Shown here: piece by piece, positions 6,746 to 9,893 of the stretch | How positions within the stretch are numbered: position 1 is the stretch's first letter | Layout: every line of letters starts with the position of its first letter | The notes under the pieces: generated by a model | Seen by the model: the letters and a program-made list of their open reading frames with translations, nothing else | Databases searched by the model: none | Told to the model about the DNA's origin: nothing | DNA from: Desulfobacteraceae bacterium | Lineage (GTDB): Bacteria > Desulfobacterota > Desulfobacteria > Desulfobacterales > Desulfosarcinaceae | Length of the DNA: 9,893 nucleotides | Reading direction: 5' to 3' | Assembly: GCA_027031325.1 (NCBI GenBank) | Contig: JALVRI010000513.1 | Coordinates: 1 to 9,893, forward strand | Position numbers and translations under genes: made by a program

Positions 6746-8317
6746 ATGGACTTTTTCCCGGTTTACAGAAATGCAAACATCGTCTTGAAGTCTCATGCCG
6801 CAAGTATGCTGGCGTTGATCTTGGCAGCACTTTGCATACTTGGATGCAGCTCCAGCAAAAAAGAAACCCGCGATCCAAGGTTTGAAAAATGGCGTGCCAA
6901 GGCTTTGGAAAGCCGGGCGTGGTCACCTGCTCCGCGTCCGAAAAGAATAAAGCTTCCGGACGTCAAAACTTATGAGCCCGGCCACAAACCCGCTTCCAAA
7001 AGCACAGCAAGGCCCCTTCCCAAGCGTAAGGTTACCCTGAACATGCACCAGGCAGACGTTGCCGTCCTCCTGAAAGCCCTTGCCAGGGCTGCCGGGCTGG
7101 ATATTATCATAAATTCGGGTGTAAAGGGGAAAATGAGCCTCAATGTAAAACAAGCCCCCTGGAACCAGGTCTTCATGGGAATTTTAAACGCTCAGGGCCT
7201 AAGCTACACCTGGGAAGGCAATATTCTGCGGATAGAATCCATCGAGGACAAAAAGCGCAACCTTAAGCGGCTGGAGGCAGAACAGAAAATCCAGGAGAAA
7301 AGACGCCTGATTCAGATGCGCTCACCGCTCATAACCAGGATTATTCCCATCGATTATGCCGATGCCGGGCAGATGAAGACCTGCATGGAGAAACTGCTCA
7401 CCACGGGCAAGGACGGCAAGCCGATCGGCTCGATCACGGTGGACAAGCATACCAATGCACTCGTGGTCCAGGCAACTTCCGGGGATCTTTCCCGAATGAT
7501 CCCCCTCATAGAGCGTCTTGACAGGCCGACCCCCCAGATCCTGATCGAAGCCAACATCGTCGAAACCACCCGCCGCACGGCCCGCGAACTTGGTGTTCAA
7601 TGGGGTGGTCTTTATCACAATGCCGGTCAAAATTACTGGTTTGCCCCCGGTGCTGAAAGTGCCGTCGGCATAAGTCCCGGTGCGGGTGAAACGGTAGCTC
7701 CGGATGCAGGGTTCGCCTTCAACTTTCCTGCCGATCTCAGCAGCGCAGCAGTAGCCGGATCGGGAATGACCATCGGATTCATCGCCGAAAAAGTTGGTGA
7801 AAGTATTCTGGCGATTCAGCTCAGCGCCCTCGAGGAAGAGGGTAAGCTCAATATCCTCTCCAGCCCGTCTATCACAACCCTGGACAATCAGACGGCCCTG
7901 ATTGAAAGCGGTGACGAAGTGCCCTTTCAAACGGTTGAAGACAAAGAAGTCAAAATCGAATACAAGAAAGCCGTCTTGAGCCTCAGGGTCACTCCCCACG
8001 TAATAGACGGTGACACCCTCAAGCTCAACATCAAGACCATAAAAGACGAGCTCGATTTCTCGCGGACGGTAGCCGGTAATCCCACTTTGCTTACCAAGAA
8101 GGCGGAAACCAATGTAATTCTTTTCGATGGTCAGACGACTGTGATCGGCGGCCTGAACAAGACAAGTACCCGCAATATAAAGTCCGGGGTGCCGTATTTG
8201 CAGGATATCCCTCTAATTGGCCATCTTTTCAAGGGGCAAAGCAATCGGGACCAAATGGAAGAAATCCTTATATTCATAACGCCGTACATCCTGAAACAGC
8301 GGGCAGCGGCTAATTGA
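6746..8317 (+). CDS. outer-membrane secretin, PilQ/MshL-like lipoprotein
   Basis: The outer-membrane pore of the pilus machine. From the ATG at 6746 it is 523 aa: a lipoprotein signal peptide with hydrophobic MLALILAALCILGC and lipobox ILGC (Cys34), a basic and Pro-rich linker, a secretin/TonB short N-terminal domain (about 94-165, VTLNMHQADVAVLLKALARA), a charged helix, an N1-type ring domain (about 194-259, IIPIDYADAGQM ... LIERLDRP), and the C-terminal secretin barrel (about 260-515) with the family signature VPYLQDIPLIGHLF at about 482-495 and the closing MEEILIFITPYIL. The frame is open to an ATG at 6650, but that start has no ribosome site and would put 32 non-signal residues before the signal peptide; GGAA lies six bases before 6746. 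The 133-bp gap after the PilP-like gene holds no other gene. There is no AMIN domain, so wall attachment must come from elsewhere, possibly the LysM ATPase downstream. MshL and PilQ cannot be told apart with certainty by eye. Confidence 0.92.
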   Translation: MDFFPVYRNANIVLKSHAASMLALILAALCILGCSSSKKETRDPRFEKWRAKALESRAWSPAPRPKRIKLPDVKTYEPGHKPASKSTARPLPKRKVTLNMHQADVAVLLKALARAAGLDIIINSGVKGKMSLNVKQAPWNQVFMGILNAQGLSYTWEGNILRIESIEDKKRNLKRLEAEQKIQEKRRLIQMRSPLITRIIPIDYADAGQMKTCMEKLLTTGKDGKPIGSITVDKHTNALVVQATSGDLSRMIPLIERLDRPTPQILIEANIVETTRRTARELGVQWGGLYHNAGQNYWFAPGAESAVGISPGAGETVAPDAGFAFNFPADLSSAAVAGSGMTIGFIAEKVGESILAIQLSALEEEGKLNILSSPSITTLDNQTALIESGDEVPFQTVEDKEVKIEYKKAVLSLRVTPHVIDGDTLKLNIKTIKDELDFSRTVAGNPTLLTKKAETNVILFDGQTTVIGGLNKTSTRNIKSGVPYLQDIPLIGHLFKGQSNRDQMEEILIFITPYILKQRAAAN

Positions 8318-8365
8318 CCGCTATCCGGCCCGCATAAACCAGGGTAGTAGGCGTCCCGGGGTAAA

Positions 8366-9893
8366 ATGGATTATTTCCGGTTACTAAACCTCACAAGCGA
8401 GCCCTTTTCAAACTCACCTGACCCGGACTTTTTCTTCCAGTCCGAGATACACCAGGCATGCCTGCAAAAGCTGGAGCTGGCCTTGCGCCTCAAGCGGGGC
8501 CTCAATGTGGTTATCGGCGAGATAGGCACCGGCAAGACGACCCTTTGCCGCCAGTTGCTGCGCAGGTTGCCCCAACAAGAATCTTTTTCAACCCACCTCA
8601 TCCTCGATCCAGCCTTCGATTCGGTCACCGACCTCCTACGAAGCCTTGTAGAATCCATGATCGGAACAAGACCCGCTCCGGCAAGCACCGAGGGTGAACT
8701 CAGAGAAATCATAAAGGATCATCTTTTTTCCGAAGGTGTCGAGAAAAACAAGATCATTGTCCTGGTAATAGATGAAGGGCAGAAACTTCCCCCAGCTTGT
8801 ATCGAACAGCTTCGCGAATTGCTCAATTACGAGACCAACGACTTCAAGCTGCTTCAAATAGTTATTTTCGCCCAACCGGAATTCAGGCAGATCATTTCCC
8901 GCCATCCCAATTTCGGGGACAGAATCAACCTGTTCTACCTTCTCGGCCCCCTCGATTTCAAAAACACCAAACAGATGATCGATTACCGTCTCAGACGCTC
9001 CGGATGTCCGGGGGGTTGGCGAAGTTTATTCACCCCCCAGGCAATCCGTGCCGTCTACCGCATCACCGGAGGGTATCCCCGCAAACTCATCAATCTTTGT
9101 CACCATTGCATCCTGGGCCTAATCGTCAAGGATGCCGGGAAGGTAAACCGGTCCCTGGTCTTGGCGACGGCCAGGCGCAACCTCATGCCGATTCCTCTGG
9201 GAGTCAAAGCCGCACCCTACCTGGCGACGGCAGCCGTAATGACGGCGGTGGTGGCAATTTTTTTCACCCTCTTGCCGAATCCGTGGACCGAAGGACACAG
9301 GCTTGCAAAGGTATTGGTAACGGTTCCAAGGCCCGGGCTGTCCCGTAAACCAGAGGTAAATCAGGACATGGCTGCCGATGTGGTCCAAACGGGCTCAAAC
9401 AACGGAGCAGCGCTGAATCGAGCGGAGCAGCAAGACCGCTTCCGGCAAAACGCCATGGAAAGTGAAGCTCCCGTCCGGCATCCACCTTCCGATATCGGCA
9501 AAATCAAGATACGGCCTAACGATACCCTCGCCGACCTGATAAAAGAGGTGTACGGAAGATTCAATCCCGGCCTCTTGAAGCTCCTTTTGGCCGGAAATCC
9601 GGATATCCGTGATCCCGACACCATTTGGATCGGCCAGCAGGTGGTATTCCCGGCTGTCGTTGCTCGCAAGGATCAACCTGCCCTGGATCTATGCTGGATA
9701 AAAATCGCCGACGCGCCCACCCTTTCGACAGCGGTCGAAATGCTTGGACGTCTCAAACGGCTCAACTCAATACCACTCCAGCTGGTTATAAGCTGGAACC
9801 CGGGAAAGGGACTGGCCTATGAAATCATGGTACGGGGCTATTTTGAATCAACAAGTGCCGCTGATTCGACAATCAACCAACTGGTGACTTTCC
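8366..9893 (+). CDS. ExeA/MshM-type AAA+ ATPase with TM, LysM and possible SPOR-like tail (3' end cut)
   Basis: An open frame of 509 codons running off the window. Residues 1-270 are an ExeA/GspA/MshM-type ATPase: the typical opening MDYFRLLNLTSEPFSNSPDP, Walker A GEIGTGKT at 51-58, Walker B VLVIDEGQ at 132-139, and a C-terminal lid with TGGYPRKLINLCHH (234-247). A transmembrane helix follows (about 285-303), then a disordered periplasmic linker (about 305-378), a LysM domain (about 380-428, KIRPNDTLADLIKEVYG to WIGQQVVFP) and a region from about 441 whose pattern of an aromatic strand, helix and second strand recalls a SPOR domain. In Aeromonas ExeA the periplasmic part binds peptidoglycan and helps the secretin reach the outer membrane; the LysM here would do the same job. 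It lies 48 bp after the secretin, in the mshM position. ATG at 8366 is chosen because it begins the conserved N-terminus; the ribosome site is weak. The SPOR call is tentative. Confidence 0.88.
   Translation, partial: MDYFRLLNLTSEPFSNSPDPDFFFQSEIHQACLQKLELALRLKRGLNVVIGEIGTGKTTLCRQLLRRLPQQESFSTHLILDPAFDSVTDLLRSLVESMIGTRPAPASTEGELREIIKDHLFSEGVEKNKIIVLVIDEGQKLPPACIEQLRELLNYETNDFKLLQIVIFAQPEFRQIISRHPNFGDRINLFYLLGPLDFKNTKQMIDYRLRRSGCPGGWRSLFTPQAIRAVYRITGGYPRKLINLCHHCILGLIVKDAGKVNRSLVLATARRNLMPIPLGVKAAPYLATAAVMTAVVAIFFTLLPNPWTEGHRLAKVLVTVPRPGLSRKPEVNQDMAADVVQTGSNNGAALNRAEQQDRFRQNAMESEAPVRHPPSDIGKIKIRPNDTLADLIKEVYGRFNPGLLKLLLAGNPDIRDPDTIWIGQQVVFPAVVARKDQPALDLCWIKIADAPTLSTAVEMLGRLKRLNSIPLQLVISWNPGKGLAYEIMVRGYFESTSAADSTINQLVTF

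Noticed and set aside
7322..7999. Minus-strand open frame of 225 codons inside the secretin gene
   Set aside because: It is antisense to conserved secretin domains, and its product shows no recognisable family.
8318..8365. Possible terminator between secretin and ATPase genes
   Set aside because: The GC-rich bases do not form a convincing stem and no T run follows, so read-through is expected.
8797..9348. Plus-strand open frame of 183 codons overlapping the ATPase gene
   Set aside because: It is in another frame of the ATPase coding region; the ATPase frame carries the conserved lid, membrane helix and LysM and stays open, so this frame is a shadow and not evidence of a frameshift.

Overview
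The window looks like chromosomal DNA of a Gram-negative, diderm bacterium, most likely a deltaproteobacterium (Desulfobacterota-like). This taxon guess is inference from protein style, moderate GC and gene mix; no rRNA or other marker is present. All the DNA is densely coding, with no mobile element, CRISPR array, tRNA or rRNA visible.

Left half (1-3353, all on the minus strand): three co-directional genes, transcribed leftwards in the order membrane-anchored class III nucleotide cyclase, ispF (isoprenoid precursor synthesis) and uvrB (nucleotide excision repair; its 3' end runs off the window). The cyclase and ispF share an ATGA stop/start overlap, and ispF and uvrB are 30 bp apart, so they probably form one operon. 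A plausible sigma-70 promoter lies at 3494-3522.

Middle (3354-3659): a divergent intergenic region with a candidate promoter for each direction and a perfect 6-bp inverted repeat (3593-3608) at the predicted start of the rightward transcript.

Right half (3660-9893, plus strand): a compact operon for a type IV pilus / MSHA-like envelope machine. Its order is a PilM-PilN fusion (615 aa), a PilO-like protein, a PilP/GspC-like protein with a membrane anchor, a secretin that is itself a predicted lipoprotein, and an ExeA/MshM-type AAA+ ATPase fused to a transmembrane segment, a LysM domain and a possible SPOR-like tail (its 3' end runs off the window). This matches the mshI-J-K-L-M order of MSHA pilus clusters. 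Together the proteins would link a cytoplasmic actin-like ring (PilM) through inner-membrane PilN/PilO and a periplasmic connector to an outer-membrane secretin, while the ATPase with its peptidoglycan-binding domain may help pass or anchor the secretin through the cell wall. Motor ATPase, platform protein and pilin genes are not in the window and are expected beyond 9893.

The most notable points are the single-chain PilM-PilN fusion that keeps a PilN-like N-terminal motif at the junction, the division of labour in which the secretin rather than PilP carries the lipidation site, the multidomain ATPase, and a cyclase with a class IIIb-type active site encoded divergently from the pilus operon. 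None of these amounts to a wholly new system on sequence reading alone.
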